From: Edwardsiella tarda ATCC 15947 = NBRC 105688
GTDB lineage: Bacteria; Pseudomonadota; Gammaproteobacteria; Enterobacterales; Enterobacteriaceae
DNA: 64,000 bases
Direction: 5' to 3'
Assembly: GCF_003113495.2 (NCBI RefSeq)
Contig: NZ_CP084506.1
Location: forward strand, 3,472,001-3,536,000
The notes under the pieces are model-generated. The model did not search any database. It saw nothing but the letters and a program-made list of their open reading frames with translations, and was not told the DNA's origin. Position numbers and translations under genes: made by a program. Below, piece after piece: positions 55,093-64,000 of this stretch (its first letter is position 1; each line of letters begins with the position of its first letter).

Positions 55093-55770
55093 CTATGACT
55101 TATGATGGTGAATGCTACCTTCGGCACCTTCGGCGAGCTGTAGCTGCGCCAGATGTGCCTTTTCCTGCTCACGACGATACCAGTAGTACACCCCTTTAGA
55201 AATCATCCGCAGCTGTAGCACTAGGCGCTCTTCTAGCTGGCGTCGTTGCTCGTTATCGATATCTAACGCCTCAGCACCCGCGCTAAACACAATGGTAACC
55301 ATTGCCTCGGCCTGTGCTTCGGTAAAACTGCGCGGCATGTGGTTTTCGATTTCCAGATAATCGGCAAGTTCCGCAATAAAATGCTGAATTTCACGTTGAA
55401 CCGCCGCACGAAATGCAGCAGAGGTCCCTGAGCGCTCACGTAACAAGAGACGAAACGCATTCGGATTATTGCCGATAAACTCCATGAAGGTCGCAACCGA
55501 GGTGCGGATCACACTGCCGCCCTTGGCGATTCGCTGACGTGCCTGGCGCATCAACTGGCGCAACATCAAGCCGCTCTCATCCACCATGGTCAAACCCAAC
55601 TCATCCACATCGCGGAAATGACGGTAAAATGAGGTCGGCGCGATCCCCGCCTCACGTGACACTTCTCGCAGGCTCAGACTCGCGAAACTGCGCTCGGCAC
55701 TAAGCTGATTAAATGCCGCCTCGATGAGGGAACGGCGGGTCCGTTCTTTTTGTTGTGCCCTAACGCCCAT
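55093..55770 (-). CDS. fabR: Fatty acid synthesis repressor FabR
   Basis: TetR-family repressor of fabA and fabB that responds to the unsaturated/saturated acyl-thioester balance. From the ATG at 55770 ([20 protein letters not shown]) it has 225 residues. The helix-turn-helix [29 protein letters not shown] and the ligand domain [16 protein letters not shown] are nearly the E. coli sequence. An upstream ATG at 55794 (MKRVTGKP) is possible, as the same upstream peptide also occurs in E. coli. Confidence 0.95.
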   Translation of the reverse strand: MGVRAQQKERTRRSLIEAAFNQLSAERSFASLSLREVSREAGIAPTSFYRHFRDVDELGLTMVDESGLMLRQLMRQARQRIAKGGSVIRTSVATFMEFIGNNPNAFRLLLRERSGTSAAFRAAVQREIQHFIAELADYLEIENHMPRSFTEAQAEAMVTIVFSAGAEALDIDNEQRRQLEERLVLQLRMISKGVYYWYRREQEKAHLAQLQLAEGAEGSIHHHKS

Positions 55771-56020
55771 AGGTTTACCCGTTACTCTCTTCATATCTGG
55801 CCTTCCGGCAGGCACGCCGTGTGTCCCACCATCGTCTCACTATATCAAACTTAGCTACACCACGCTGGATTAACCATCGCCTCGATCCTCGGCGAGGCTA
55901 TTCCATCATTACCTACTAATCATAAATATTTCTTATATAAATAATGAGGATGATTGGGCTACATAGTATTCCATGTTAAGATGCCGTTGTGGTTTTGTAT
56001 AAAAAAAGGCCTACTCTAAC

Positions 56021-57421
56021 ATGCAACAGCATTTCCGTTTTGACGCCATTGTGATTGGTTCAGGCTCCGGAGGTGAAGGCGCCGCCATGGGATTGGTTAA
56101 ACAAGGGGCGCGCGTTGCCGTGATCGAACGGCAATTCAGCGTCGGTGGAGGATGTACCCACTGGGGCACCATCCCTTCAAAAGCCCTACGTCATGCAGTA
56201 AGTCGTATCATTGAGTTTAACCAAAACCCGCTTTACAGCGACAATACCCGCCTAATCAGTGCCACTTTCCCCGATATCCTACGTCACGCCGATAGCGTAA
56301 TTAATCAACAAACCCGCATGCGCCAGGGGTTTTATGAACGTAATCATTGCCAACTATTCTACGGCCAAGCGCGATTTATCGATGCGCATACGCTAAGCGT
56401 GACCTATGCGGATGGTAGCAGCGACACACTCACGGCGGATAACATCGTCATCGCTTGCGGCTCGCGCCCCTATCACCCGCAAGAGATCGATTTCAGCCAC
56501 CCCCGCATCTACGACAGTGACTCCATCCTTAATCTCCATCACGAACCTAGCCATATCATCATCTATGGCGCCGGCGTAATCGGTTGTGAGTATGCCTCGA
56601 TCTTCCGTGGCCTCAACGTCAAAGTCGATCTGATTAATACCCGCGATCGCCTCCTCTCTTTCTTGGATCAGGAGATGTCAGACTCGCTCTCCTATCACTT
56701 CTGGAATAACGGCGTAGTCATCCGCCACAACGAGGAGTTTGAACAAATTGAGGGGCTGGATGATGGGGTGATCGTTCACCTGCGATCCGGCAAAAAGGTG
56801 AAGGCAGACTGCCTGTTGTTCGCTAACGGTCGTACCGGGAATACCGACGGGCTACAGCTAGAGGCGGTCGGATTATCCGCCGATAAACGCGGTCAACTCA
56901 ACGTGAACGCCCGTTACCAGACCGACGTACCGCATATTTATGCCGTCGGGGATGTCATCGGCTATCCTAGCCTAGCCTCGGCCGCCTATGACCAAGGACG
57001 TATCGCCGCCCAAGTCATTACTCGCGGTCAAGCGCATACCCATCTTATCGAAGATATCCCTACCGGGATCTACACCATTCCAGAGATCAGCTCCGTCGGT
57101 AAAACGGAACAGGAGCTGACGGCGATGAAGATCCCCTATGAGGTCGGTCGCTCGCAGTTTAAGCATCTGGCTCGCGCACAGATAGCGGGGATGAATGTCG
57201 GTGGGTTAAAAATCCTGTTCCATCGTGATACTAAGCAGATTCTAGGCATTCACTGCTTTGGTGAGCGCGCCGCCGAGATTATCCACATCGGCCAAGCGAT
57301 CATGGAACAGAAGGGGGAAGGCAATACTATCGAATATTTCGTCAATACTACCTTCAACTACCCGACCATGGCCGAAGCCTATCGCGTCGCGGCACTAAAC
57401 GGGTTAAACCGCCTGTTTTAA
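56021..57421 (+). CDS. sthA: Soluble pyridine nucleotide transhydrogenase
   Basis: FAD enzyme that moves reducing equivalents from NADPH to NAD. It has 466 residues, as in E. coli. The N-terminal FAD motif is [12 protein letters not shown]. The usual disulfide region reads [14 protein letters not shown], with only one of the two redox cysteines, as expected for this family. The second nucleotide motif is [11 protein letters not shown]. Divergent from fabR; its stop overlaps the oxyR stop by 18 bp. Confidence 0.97.
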   Translation: MQQHFRFDAIVIGSGSGGEGAAMGLVKQGARVAVIERQFSVGGGCTHWGTIPSKALRHAVSRIIEFNQNPLYSDNTRLISATFPDILRHADSVINQQTRMRQGFYERNHCQLFYGQARFIDAHTLSVTYADGSSDTLTADNIVIACGSRPYHPQEIDFSHPRIYDSDSILNLHHEPSHIIIYGAGVIGCEYASIFRGLNVKVDLINTRDRLLSFLDQEMSDSLSYHFWNNGVVIRHNEEFEQIEGLDDGVIVHLRSGKKVKADCLLFANGRTGNTDGLQLEAVGLSADKRGQLNVNARYQTDVPHIYAVGDVIGYPSLASAAYDQGRIAAQVITRGQAHTHLIEDIPTGIYTIPEISSVGKTEQELTAMKIPYEVGRSQFKHLARAQIAGMNVGGLKILFHRDTKQILGIHCFGERAAEIIHIGQAIMEQKGEGNTIEYFVNTTFNYPTMAEAYRVAALNGLNRLF

Positions 57422-58327
57422 TGCTTCACGCTGGTTCATCACCTCTTGCATATGCTCGCGGATCGCCTCCGCGAGCTGTTCATAGCGCGCGCGTAAAGGT
57501 GAACCAGGACGATAGACCAGAGCGATAGTTCGCTTCGGTTCCGGCTTATAACAGGGGAGATAACTCACTCCATCACGCTGCCGCTCGATGGGCACCGCCA
57601 GATCGGGCAAGAGTGTGATACCACTGCCGGCAGCCACCATATTACGCAGTGTCTCCAGACTGGTAGCCCGGAAGTGGGTATCCTCATCGGCACCGGCCTC
57701 AAAACAGAAGCCCATCGCCTGATCGCGCAAACAGTGACCATCCTCCAACATCAACAGATGTTCCCCCGCCAACTCCGGCATCGCGATACGCTCTTTCCTC
57801 GCCCAAGGGTGATCGCTATACACCGCCAGCGTCATCGGCTCATCAAATAGCGGGATCTCGATAAACGCCTCTGTCTCCTTGACCAAGGCCAGGATGGCAC
57901 AATCCAGCTTACCGCTATCTAACTGCGCCAGTAGTTGAGCAGTCTGAGCCTCATGCAGATACATCTCTAATTTAGGGAAGGCCTGGTGTAGCATGGGGAT
58001 GATCTGCGGCAACAGGTAGGGTCCAACCGTCGGGATCAACCCAATGTGTAACGGACCGGACATCGCCTCACCCTGCTGACTGGCCATCTCCTTCAGCACC
58101 TTGACCTCGCGCAACACGGTACGTGCCTGCTCGACCAACAGTAGACCTGCCTGCGTAAACAATACCTTACGACTGGTCCGTTCCAACAGCATGACCCCAA
58201 GCTCATCTTCTAGCTTACGGATTTGACCGCTTAACGTTGGCTGGCTGACATGGCACGAATCAGCCGCCCGTCGAAAGTGGCGATGCTCTGCCAACGCCAC
58301 CAGATACTCCAAATCCCGGATATTCAT
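57404..58327 (-). CDS. oxyR: Hydrogen peroxide-sensing regulator OxyR
   Basis: LysR-type regulator that forms a disulfide on peroxide exposure. It has 307 residues from the ATG at 58327 ([18 protein letters not shown]), with sensing cysteines at 199 and 208 in [12 protein letters not shown], the E. coli numbering. The 26-codon upstream open frame overlaps the operator and is rejected. It faces a peroxiredoxin-glutaredoxin gene. In E. coli the divergent neighbour is the OxyS small RNA, which I do not see here. Confidence 0.97.
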   Translation of the reverse strand: MNIRDLEYLVALAEHRHFRRAADSCHVSQPTLSGQIRKLEDELGVMLLERTSRKVLFTQAGLLLVEQARTVLREVKVLKEMASQQGEAMSGPLHIGLIPTVGPYLLPQIIPMLHQAFPKLEMYLHEAQTAQLLAQLDSGKLDCAILALVKETEAFIEIPLFDEPMTLAVYSDHPWARKERIAMPELAGEHLLMLEDGHCLRDQAMGFCFEAGADEDTHFRATSLETLRNMVAAGSGITLLPDLAVPIERQRDGVSYLPCYKPEPKRTIALVYRPGSPLRARYEQLAEAIREHMQEVMNQREALKQAV

Positions 58328-58343
58328 GTTTCCCCCGCAACAG

Positions 58344-58380
58344 ATAGCAAGCACCGATGAATAAGATAGCAATGAACGAT
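58344..58380. promoter_or_regulatory. Candidate OxyR operator
   Basis: The sequence fits ATAG-N7-CGAT-N7-ATAG-N7-CGAT, compared with the OxyR consensus ATAG-N7-CTAT-N7-ATAG-N7-CTAT: two perfect ATAG elements exactly 22 bp apart, and two 3-of-4 CTAT elements at the right phase. It begins 16 bp from the oxyR start, so it could serve both autorepression and activation of the peroxiredoxin gene. Confidence 0.8.
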
Positions 58381-58465
58381 TAGAACTATCAAGAGGGAGT
58401 CTCAATAATGAATGATAAGTAACAGGCCATAACGTCGTTTTGTTTCCGAGAAAAGGTTGTCATGC

Positions 58466-59194
58466 ATGTTTAGCAGTCAAGAAGGCAGAAGAGTCCCACA
58501 GGTTACCTTTCATACTCATCAAGGTGATCAATGGATCGAAGTGACCAGCGATGAACTGTTCCGTGACCAACGCGTCATCGTTTTTTCATTGCCGGGAGCA
58601 TTCACACCAACTTGCTCTTCAAGCCACTTACCACGCTACAACGAATTGGCGCCTATCTTCCAGCAGTATGGTATAGACCGCATTCTCTGCGTATCCGTCA
58701 ACGATGCTTTCGTCATGGAAGCATGGAAAGAGGCGCAGAAGGCCGAGCATGTGACGTTCTTGCCGGACGGAGAGGGCCACTTTACCCGTGGCATGAACAT
58801 GATGGTCGAGAAGTCCGAACAAAGCTTCGGTCCGCGCGCCTGGCGTTACTCCATGTTGGTCTGTGACGGCGTGATAGAGAAAATGTTCATCGAGCCTGAT
58901 ACCTTGGACGATCCCTTCCAGGTTTCCGACGCCGATACGATGCTGAACTACCTCGCACCGGAACATCAACTACAGCCCTCGATTGCACTCTTCACAAAAC
59001 CCGATTGCCCTTACTGCGCCAAGGCAAAGCAGTTACTCCGCGATAGAGGCCTTCAATATGAAGAGATCTCCCTAGGTCGAGACGCAACACTGGTCAGCCT
59101 GCGCGCCGTCACGGGGCGAGCGACGGTTCCACAAGTCTTTATCGGCGGCCGACATATTGGCGGCAGCGATGATTTGGAGCATTACCTGCAATAG
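58466..59194 (+). CDS. Peroxiredoxin-glutaredoxin fusion (hybrid Prx5/Grx)
   Basis: Glutathione-dependent peroxidase of 242 residues. The N-terminal Prx5 domain (about 1-165) carries the peroxidatic Cys50 in PGAFTPTCSSSHLP. The C-terminal glutaredoxin domain (about 172-242) carries the CPYC site (Cys181, Cys184) and the TVPQVFIGGRHIGGSDD glutathione-binding segment. It closely matches the Haemophilus/Vibrio PGdx type. The start is the ATG at 58466 after an AAAAGG site; a TTG nine bases upstream is possible. Divergent from oxyR across the candidate operator, so peroxide induction is expected. Confidence 0.94.
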   Translation: MFSSQEGRRVPQVTFHTHQGDQWIEVTSDELFRDQRVIVFSLPGAFTPTCSSSHLPRYNELAPIFQQYGIDRILCVSVNDAFVMEAWKEAQKAEHVTFLPDGEGHFTRGMNMMVEKSEQSFGPRAWRYSMLVCDGVIEKMFIEPDTLDDPFQVSDADTMLNYLAPEHQLQPSIALFTKPDCPYCAKAKQLLRDRGLQYEEISLGRDATLVSLRAVTGRATVPQVFIGGRHIGGSDDLEHYLQ

Positions 59195-59241
59195 GCTTAA
59201 TAACGATAGAGCCATCCATGGCTCATGAAAGCCAACACATT

Positions 59242-59267
59242 GGCGGGGCTTGCCCCGCCTTTTTTTT
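59242..59267 (+). terminator. Rho-independent terminator after peroxiredoxin-glutaredoxin gene
   Basis: A perfect 8 bp GC stem, ggcggggc/gccccgcc, with a 2-base loop and eight T residues. It stands between the two redox genes, 22 bp before the next start, so the downstream gene needs its own promoter or readthrough. Confidence 0.95.
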
Positions 59268-59288
59268 CTGCGCATGAGGAATCACACG

Positions 59289-60737
59289 ATGAAAGAATTA
59301 CATGTCGATGTGGCCGTTATCGGCGGTGGCACCGCCGGTTTGGGCGCCTACCGTGCCGCCAAGCGCCATACTCCACATGTCGTCATGATCGAAGGCGGCC
59401 CCTTTGGCACCACCTGTGCCCGCGTAGGCTGCATGCCCTCAAAATTGCTGATCGCGGCGGCGGAAGCGGCTCATCAGATAGCCCGAGCTCCCGCCTTTGG
59501 AGTCCATCCACAAGGCGAGATCCATATCGATGGCCGGGCGGTAATGGATCGCGTCAAGCGTGAACGCGATCGCTTCGTGGGCTTTGTAATGGAAGGAGTC
59601 GAGAGTATCCCCGCCGAAGATAAGATCATGGGCTATGCCCGCTTCCTCGATGAGCATACCCTACAGGTTGATGACCACACTCGCCTCCACGCACAACGCA
59701 TCGTGATCGCCACTGGTTCACGCCCGACTTGGCCTACGGATTGGAACGCGCTGGGCGATCGCTTGATCGTCAACGACGATCTGTTCGCCTGGGATACCCT
59801 GCCACGCGCCGTTGCCGTCTTCGGCCCGGGTGTTATTGGCCTCGAACTGGGACAGGCCTTGCACCGCTTAGGCGTAGAGATCAAAGTATTCGGTATCGGT
59901 GGAGCGGTAGGGCCGCTGACAGACGATGCGGTGCGCCGCTATGCGGCCACAACATTGAGCGAGGCGTTCTATCTCGATCCTGATGTAGATATCGAGATGA
60001 TGCAGCGCGAGGGCGATCAGGTGTGTATCCGCTATCGCGATCGCAACGGCCAGATGCAAACGTGCCGAGTAGACTATGTATTAGCCGCCACCGGACGACG
60101 CCCTAATGTCGATAACCTCGGCTTAGAGAATACCCGTCTACAACGAGATGCACGCGGTGTTCCCATAGCTGACCCGCTAACCATGCAGACCAGCGCCGCA
60201 CATATCTTCATCGCCGGCGACGCCAGCAACCAATTACCCTTGTTGCATGAGGCCAGCGACCAAGCCCGGATCGCCGGTGACAATGCCGGTCGCTACCCGC
60301 AAATCCGCCCCGGCCTGCGCCGTAGCCCGCTTTCGGTGGTCTTTTCCGATCCGCAGATCGCCATGGTCGGTGCTACGTTCCGTGAGCTGAACGAAAAATA
60401 TGGTGCCTGCGGTTGCTTCGCCGTCGGCGAAGTCTCCTTTGAGGATCAGGGCCGTTCCCGCGTGATGCTACGTAACCAAGGGTTGTTACACGTATACGGC
60501 GAGCAAGGCAGTGGTCGTTTCCTTGGGGCCGAGATGATTGGCCCGGATGCAGAGCACCTCGCCCATCTGCTCGCCTGGGCCCACCAGCAGCAACTGACTA
60601 TCGACCAGATGTTGGATATGCCGTTCTACCATCCGGTGATCGAAGAGGGGCTGCGTACCGCCCTGCGCGACCTGCAAAGCCAACTACACCTCGGTGATGA
60701 CGAGATCGAACGCTGCCTACGTTGCCCCGGAGAGTAG
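59289..60737 (+). CDS. Dihydrolipoamide dehydrogenase-like flavoprotein disulfide reductase
   Basis: A 482-residue class I pyridine nucleotide-disulfide oxidoreductase from the ATG at 59289 (GAGGA upstream). The FAD motif is VIGGGTAGLGAY. The redox pair is Cys43-x4-Cys48 in GTTCARVGCMPSK. The NAD(P) motif is FGPGVIGLELGQ. The C-terminal catalytic His-Glu dyad is in FYHPVIEEGLR. It is more distant from the Lpd of pyruvate dehydrogenase, and no E2/E1 genes are nearby. The disulfide substrate is unknown; the context hints at thiol-redox or peroxide defence. Convergent with argH. Confidence 0.88.
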   Translation: MKELHVDVAVIGGGTAGLGAYRAAKRHTPHVVMIEGGPFGTTCARVGCMPSKLLIAAAEAAHQIARAPAFGVHPQGEIHIDGRAVMDRVKRERDRFVGFVMEGVESIPAEDKIMGYARFLDEHTLQVDDHTRLHAQRIVIATGSRPTWPTDWNALGDRLIVNDDLFAWDTLPRAVAVFGPGVIGLELGQALHRLGVEIKVFGIGGAVGPLTDDAVRRYAATTLSEAFYLDPDVDIEMMQREGDQVCIRYRDRNGQMQTCRVDYVLAATGRRPNVDNLGLENTRLQRDARGVPIADPLTMQTSAAHIFIAGDASNQLPLLHEASDQARIAGDNAGRYPQIRPGLRRSPLSVVFSDPQIAMVGATFRELNEKYGACGCFAVGEVSFEDQGRSRVMLRNQGLLHVYGEQGSGRFLGAEMIGPDAEHLAHLLAWAHQQQLTIDQMLDMPFYHPVIEEGLRTALRDLQSQLHLGDDEIERCLRCPGE

Positions 60738-60815
60738 TGAGTTCAGGATAAAGATCCACCGCCTCAATGATCGAGCGGCACCCTCAGGAGCCGCTCATTC
60801 TCACGACACGGAGTC

Positions 60816-62189
60816 TCACCCTAAACGGCGCTGTGCCTCGGCAATGGCTTGCGCCACCTGCTGTGGTGCCACGCCACCACGGGCGCAACGCTTAGCCAGA
60901 CACGACGCCAACGCTAACGTTGCATAAACATCCTCGCCGATGACCGGGCTAAAGGCTTGCAGCGTCGCCAGCGGCAAGGCCTCCAACGGTTTACCCTGCG
61001 CCAGGGCCGCCACCACCACCTCACCGACGATATGATGTGCCTCACGGAATGGCACCCCCTTGGCGACTAAGTAATCTGCCAGCTCCGTGGCATTCGCATA
61101 ACCTTGCTGCGCCGCCTCGGTACAACGCGGACGTTTTACCTGCAGATCGACTAACACCAAGCCCGCCATATGCAGACAGTCGAGCCAAGTATCGAGGGCA
61201 TCAAACAATCCTTCCTTGTCCTCCTGCATATCTTTGTTATAAGCCAAGGGTAAGCCTTTTAGGGTCATCATCATGCCGCTCAACGCACCCTGCACCCGAC
61301 CACATTTCCCCCGGATCAACTCCAAAGCATCGGGATTCTTCTTCTGTGGCATCAGCGACGAGCCGGAAGTCACCCGATCCGACAGCTCGATGAAGCCAGC
61401 CTCACCACTGTTAAAGAAGATCAGATCTTCCGCAAAGCGCGACAGATGTACCATGCTGATGGCCGCGGTAGATAGCAACTCGAGGACATGATCACGATCG
61501 GAGACACTGTCCAGGCTATTACGCGTCGCCGCCGCGAACCCTAACCAGCCCGCCAACTGCTCACGATCGATGGGATAAGCGGTACCAGCCAAAGCCCCGC
61601 ACCCCAATGGGCTGCTATCTAAGCGGCGCAACGCATCCGCCAACCGACTTTCGTCACGCGCCAGCATCTCCACATAGGCCAGACACCAGTGTGCAAAGGT
61701 GATCGGCTGGGCACGCTGCAAATGGGTATAACCCGGCATCACTGCATCCTGATGTTGCTCCGCGCAGCTGATCAACGCCTGCTGTAGCGCCTGCAATGCC
61801 TGACACAACAGCGCCCCCTGCGCCTTGCACCACAGTTTAAGATCGGTCGCGACCTGATCGTTACGACTGCGACCGGTATGCAGCTTCTTCCCGAGATCAC
61901 CGACTTTCCCGATCAGTTGCTGCTCCACCCAACTGTGAATATCCTCGGCATCACTGTGTAGCATCGTCTGTGGCTCGGCGCGCACCTCCTCTAACAGGGC
62001 TGCCAGCGCCTGGGCCAATGTCTGCTGCTCTTGCTGCGTCAACACGCCGACATCGACCAACGCTCGTGACCACGCCAGGGAGCCGATGATATCTTGCTCT
62101 GCTAAACGATAATCGAAACGCAAAGAGTCATTGAATTGTTTAAACCGTTGATCTGCTGCTTGGCTAAAACGCCCACCCCAAAGTGCCAT
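60816..62189 (-). CDS. argH: Argininosuccinate lyase
   Basis: Cleaves argininosuccinate to arginine and fumarate. It has 457 residues from the ATG at 62189 ([19 protein letters not shown]), the E. coli length. The fumarase-superfamily signature [15 protein letters not shown] and HTGRSRNDQ are intact. It is the distal gene of argB-argG-argH here, 78 bp after argG. The gap has a gggcca/tggccc hairpin (62224-62240) without a U run. Confidence 0.97.
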   Translation of the reverse strand: MALWGGRFSQAADQRFKQFNDSLRFDYRLAEQDIIGSLAWSRALVDVGVLTQQEQQTLAQALAALLEEVRAEPQTMLHSDAEDIHSWVEQQLIGKVGDLGKKLHTGRSRNDQVATDLKLWCKAQGALLCQALQALQQALISCAEQHQDAVMPGYTHLQRAQPITFAHWCLAYVEMLARDESRLADALRRLDSSPLGCGALAGTAYPIDREQLAGWLGFAAATRNSLDSVSDRDHVLELLSTAAISMVHLSRFAEDLIFFNSGEAGFIELSDRVTSGSSLMPQKKNPDALELIRGKCGRVQGALSGMMMTLKGLPLAYNKDMQEDKEGLFDALDTWLDCLHMAGLVLVDLQVKRPRCTEAAQQGYANATELADYLVAKGVPFREAHHIVGEVVVAALAQGKPLEALPLATLQAFSPVIGEDVYATLALASCLAKRCARGGVAPQQVAQAIAEAQRRLG

Positions 62190-62267
62190 CGTGCCTGCTC
62201 CGTACTGTGAATACCTCATCGACGGGCCACCCTTTGGCCCACCTATGACCTCGCTGGCTCGCGCCGA

Positions 62268-63482
62268 TTATTTGGCGCTGTTCAACGCCCGAATACGCGA
62301 TGACAGAGAGAATAAGCGGATAAAACCGCCAGCATGGCTGTGATCGTAAACGTCATCCTCACCGAAGGTTGCAAAGGCTTCGTTATACAAGCTGTTAGCC
62401 GATTTCTTCTGGATCGCCGTCGCCTGACCTTTATATAGCTTAATCACTACCTCACCGCTGACCGCCTCGGCCAAGGCGTCAGCCGCTGCCTGTAACGACT
62501 GGCGTAACGGAGCGAACCAACGCCCGTCATACACGACATAAGACATCTCCTGGCCCAACTTCTCACGCCACTGGAAGCTATCGCGATCCAAAACCAGTTG
62601 CTCCACACCGCGTAGCGCCGCCATCATGATGGTGCCCCCGGGGGTTTCATAGCAGCCGCGTGACTTGATACCGACCAGACGGTTTTCCACGATATCGATA
62701 CGTCCCACACCATGACGAGCACCGATCTCGTTCAGCGTCTGCAAGCAGCCGAAGGGGGTCATCATCACACCATTGACCGACACCACCTCGCCCCGCTCGA
62801 CACCGACGGTGACCAACTCTGGCTGATCCGGTGCCTCCTCCGGCGCCGTGGTCCAGACCCAGCAATCCTGATTCGCGGCATTCCACGGGCTCTCCAACAC
62901 CCCACCTTCGGTAGAAATGTGCCAGGCGTTAGCGTCACGGCTGTAGATCTTCTCCAGAGTAGCCGTCGTCGGAATGTCGCGCACCTTCAGATAATCGAGC
63001 AGAGCCTCACGCGAACGCAGATCCCACTCACGCCACGGCGCCACCACCTGCAGTTGCGGCGCGAGCGCGGTATAGGTCGTCTCGAAGCGTACCTGATCAT
63101 TACCCTTACCGGTCGCACCGTGGCACAGTGCATCGGCGCCGAGCTCCAGGGCCAACTCGACCTGAGCTTTAGCGATCAACGGGCGAGCCATTGAGGTTCC
63201 CAGCAGATAGCTCCCTTCATACAACGCGCCACTCTTCAGTACCGGATAAACATACTCCTTGATGAAGGTTTCACGCAGATCCACCACATAGCAGGCCGAG
63301 GCGCCAGAACGCAGCGCCTTCTGCTCGATGCCCACCAGATCCTCACGCTCCTGGCCGATATCCGCGACGAAGGCGATGACCTCGCACTCCCCGTAGTTCT
63401 CTTTTAGCCACGGGATAATGGCGGAGGTATCTAAACCACCGGAATAAGCCAGAACGATTTTGCTAATAGTTGGGGTTGCCAT
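62268..63482 (-). CDS. argG: Argininosuccinate synthase (short type)
   Basis: ATP-dependent ligation of citrulline and aspartate. It has 404 residues from the ATG at 63482; E. coli ArgG is 447 residues and belongs to a different subgroup. The N-terminal PP-loop [15 protein letters not shown] and the ATP-site [14 protein letters not shown] are present. It lies between argB and argH, where E. coli has no argG. The argCBGH layout is known from Yersinia and Serratia. Confidence 0.96.
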   Translation of the reverse strand: MATPTISKIVLAYSGGLDTSAIIPWLKENYGECEVIAFVADIGQEREDLVGIEQKALRSGASACYVVDLRETFIKEYVYPVLKSGALYEGSYLLGTSMARPLIAKAQVELALELGADALCHGATGKGNDQVRFETTYTALAPQLQVVAPWREWDLRSREALLDYLKVRDIPTTATLEKIYSRDANAWHISTEGGVLESPWNAANQDCWVWTTAPEEAPDQPELVTVGVERGEVVSVNGVMMTPFGCLQTLNEIGARHGVGRIDIVENRLVGIKSRGCYETPGGTIMMAALRGVEQLVLDRDSFQWREKLGQEMSYVVYDGRWFAPLRQSLQAAADALAEAVSGEVVIKLYKGQATAIQKKSANSLYNEAFATFGEDDVYDHSHAGGFIRLFSLSSRIRALNSAK

Positions 63483-63527
63483 AGTTATTTTCCTTGTGTT
63501 CAACCGAATCATGTCGTTGTGTTTGTG

Positions 63528-64000
63528 TTAGGCGTAAATACGTGTACCGACGGCCTCGCCATTAAACAGGGCCGGTAATTTTTCGGCGCAACGCCAGCCG
63601 GCGATATCGACGGCCCGCCCTAGCGTCTGCGCGGCTTCAAGTGCGGCATTCACTTTCACCACCATGCCATCGGTGATGATGCCTTGTGCGATCAGCTGCT
63701 GTACCTTCGTCGCGCTCAGTTCGGCGATACGTTGCCCCTTGCCGTCAAGGATGCCGCTGACATCAGAGAGCAATAGTAGATCGGCCTGTAAGGTTGCGGC
63801 CAACGCCGTCGCAGCCTGATCGGCATTAACATTCAACACCATACCGTCGGCACTGATGCCGATAGAGCTAACGATCGGCAGGAACCCCGCCGCCAATAGC
63901 TGACGCACCCACTGTGGCGATCCCGGCTGCGCCGCACCCACATGACCGAGCGCCTCATCCAGGAGCGTGACCCGTACCATATCGCCGTCTGCCAGCGATA
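63528..64000 (-). CDS. argB: Acetylglutamate kinase, partial (cut by window end)
   Basis: The C-terminal 157 or so codons of ArgB, which phosphorylates N-acetylglutamate. The frame runs off the window at 64000; the first methionine seen (63980) is internal. [35 protein letters not shown] and [13 protein letters not shown] match the amino acid kinase family. It is upstream of argG with 45 bp between them. Confidence 0.95.
   Translation of the reverse strand, partial: SLADGDMVRVTLLDEALGHVGAAQPGSPQWVRQLLAAGFLPIVSSIGISADGMVLNVNADQAATALAATLQADLLLLSDVSGILDGKGQRIAELSATKVQQLIAQGIITDGMVVKVNAALEAAQTLGRAVDIAGWRCAEKLPALFNGEAVGTRIYA

Noticed and set aside
56150..56200. SthA as a damaged disulfide reductase missing one redox cysteine
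   Set aside because: The CTHWGT form with a single cysteine is normal for soluble transhydrogenases.

Overview
The window is chromosomal DNA of a gamma-proteobacterium of the order Enterobacterales. The ilvL leader peptide, most protein sequences and many local gene orders are close to Escherichia coli. The combination of an intact ilvG, a Klebsiella/Serratia-type wab outer-core LPS cluster, argG inside the argB-argH cluster and the fairly GC-rich base use is what I would expect of Edwardsiella or a close relative. That genus name is an inference from content, not from a database search. I see no prophage, insertion sequence, CRISPR array or plasmid function.

Layout. 1-13315: end of a gppA-like gene, rep, ppiC, ilvC/ilvY, then the branched-chain amino acid operon ilvLGMEDA on the minus strand with its leader peptide and attenuator, and an MFS transporter gene upstream of it. 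13604-15124: comM (yifB). 15190-32084: kbl-tdh, then the LPS inner and outer core cluster (hldD-waaF-waaC, a family 2 glycosyltransferase, waaL, two family 4 glycosyltransferases, an inverted polysaccharide deacetylase, waaQ-wabG-wabH, waaA-waaE). 32081-39832: the housekeeping block coaD, mutM, rpmG-rpmB, radC, coaBC-dut, slmA, pyrE, rph, yicC. 40035-41329: maoP and hdfR. 41481-47052: a complete rRNA operon on the minus strand, in transcription order 16S, tRNA-Glu, 23S, 5S, tRNA-Asp, tRNA-Trp, with P1/P2 promoters, boxA sites and terminator. 47116-49774: murI and btuB. 49775-53536: an accessory interval with two HAD acid phosphatases, a porin and a 20-copy octamer repeat. 53537-64000: trmA, yijD/fabR, sthA, oxyR, a peroxiredoxin-glutaredoxin fusion, a dihydrolipoamide dehydrogenase-like flavoprotein, and argH-argG-argB (argB cut by the window end).

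How the parts work together. The ilv genes encode the isoleucine/valine pathway except a second acetolactate synthase, with attenuation through ilvL and a candidate IlvY operator beside ilvC/ilvY. The LPS cluster holds heptosyl-, Kdo- and outer-core transferases plus the O-antigen ligase. OxyR faces a peroxiredoxin-glutaredoxin gene across an interval with a good OxyR-type operator, forming a local peroxide-response pair.

The most interesting places are: (1) the btuB-trmA interval, with two surface phosphatases beside a porin whose constriction loop lacks the usual acidic residues, a near-consensus CRP site and a 20 x 8 bp tandem repeat; (2) the rRNA operon, whose two flanks correspond to two different E. 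coli rRNA operons; (3) the relocation of the whole tdh-to-yicC block between comM and maoP; and (4) the OxyR/Prx-Grx/flavoprotein module inserted between oxyR and argH. I did not find an obviously new multi-gene defence or mobile system.
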